Assembly (NCBI RefSeq): GCF_900130055.1
Contig: NZ_FQXU01000004.1
Coordinates: 248,001 to 312,000, forward strand
Source of the DNA: Clostridium intestinale DSM 6191
GTDB taxonomy: Bacteria > Bacillota > Clostridia > Clostridiales > Clostridiaceae
Length of the DNA stretch: 64,000 nucleotides
Direction: 5' to 3'
This document shows, piece by piece, positions 63,619 to 64,000 of the stretch (positions are counted from its first letter, which is position 1; each line of letters begins with the position of its first letter). The notes under the pieces are model-generated. The model did not search any database and was not told the DNA's origin. It saw only the letters and a program-made list of their open reading frames with translations. A program made the position numbers and the translations under genes.

Positions 63619-64000
63619 TTACAGTGCACTATAATAAATATCTTTAATTTCTTCTAGAGTAAATTCCTTAGGGTGATTTAGTATACTTGGTTTTGAAACC
63701 TTCATGCAATTATCCGCCATCCACGCAACATCTTCCTTTTTAACTCCAAGCTCACCTAAGGTAACCTTAAGATTAAGATCTTCTAAAAGCTTATTTATAA
63801 GCTTAGAACATTCACTGGCATGGCTTCCCCCTAATAACTTTGCTATATCACCATACTTCTCTACATCACTTTCCCATGACTTTTGGGCTATTACAGGCGT
63901 TAAAGCCGCAAGTCCTTTTCCATGTACAACATCATAAAGGCCACTTACTGGGTGTTCAAGTCCATGAGGTGCTGTAACTCCTGCTATACCAATTACCATG
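63619..64000 (-). CDS. Iron-containing alcohol dehydrogenase, C-terminal part (gene runs off the window)
   Basis: Only the last 126-127 codons are inside the window; the Met at 63999 is probably internal. The metal-binding region GLEHPVSGLYDVVHGKGLAAL carries the conserved histidines of the Fe-ADH family, followed by the helical C-terminal domain (LGVKKEDVAWMADNCMK). Beside a GABA-type aminotransferase and amino acid importer, a 4-hydroxybutyrate dehydrogenase-like role is possible but not shown. Confidence 0.85.
   Translation of the reverse strand, partial: MVIGIAGVTAPHGLEHPVSGLYDVVHGKGLAALTPVIAQKSWESDVEKYGDIAKLLGGSHASECSKLINKLLEDLNLKVTLGELGVKKEDVAWMADNCMKVSKPSILNHPKEFTLEEIKDIYYSAL

Overview
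The window is AT-rich, densely packed DNA from a low-GC Firmicute, most likely a Clostridium sensu stricto (cluster I). This is inferred from strong AGGAGG-type ribosome binding sites, TTGACA/TATAAT promoters, three T-box leaders on aminoacyl-tRNA synthetase genes, a class III fructose-bisphosphatase, two clostridial PTS operons with PRD regulators, and DUF1002/DUF1653/YbjQ/AIM24 genes. No rRNA, tRNA, CRISPR array or prophage was seen. Most genes lie on the minus strand.

Positions 1-10 kb carry T-box-controlled metG (cut by the window edge), lysS and gltX. Between them are a secreted DUF1002 protein, a DUF1653 protein, a 55-residue protein, a small decaying membrane/lipoprotein cluster (5.4-6.7 kb), RidA and a MarR regulator. 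Positions 10-17.2 kb hold a PTS operon (Lac/cellobiose type IIA, IIB, IIC) with its PRD regulator, two peptidases (M42 and M24) and a MalY/PatB-type C-S lyase. Positions 17.4-21 kb carry a TetR regulator with a clear operator and a small membrane protein, a 50-residue membrane protein beside YbjQ, AIM24, and guaC with a structured leader.

Positions 21-28 kb are accessory: six small genes for mostly 4-TM or 2-TM membrane proteins, a DUF4926 gene with a decayed second copy inside a duplicated AT-rich segment, a DUF4085-like fragment, about 1 kb of decayed DNA, then a BlaI/BlaR1-type repressor-sensor pair. Positions 28-36 kb hold an MNT/HEPN pair, a three-gene module (DUF6323-like, DUF6179-like, Schlafen-regulator-like ATPase), an IS1595-like element, and a MerR-controlled ABC exporter.

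Positions 36-43.6 kb are a fructose-family PTS operon ending in KDPG-type aldolase, transaldolase-like aldolase and transketolase, which suggests a sugar fed into the non-oxidative pentose phosphate pathway. Positions 43.8-54 kb hold a broken EFR1-type flavodoxin-ferredoxin gene, an AraC-aminoglycoside phosphotransferase fusion, coiled-coil and membrane proteins, a HAD phosphatase, an MFS transporter, a nitroreductase, an isolated MotA/MotB pair, and a WYL regulator divergent from a Gfo/Idh/MocA oxidoreductase. Positions 54.7-64 kb carry fbp (class III), an NADH-butanol-dehydrogenase-like iron ADH, and a 4-aminobutyrate-type locus: gabT, a PucR regulator, a polar amino acid ABC transporter, and the end of another iron ADH. 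Together the latter could import an omega-amino acid, transaminate it and reduce the semialdehyde.
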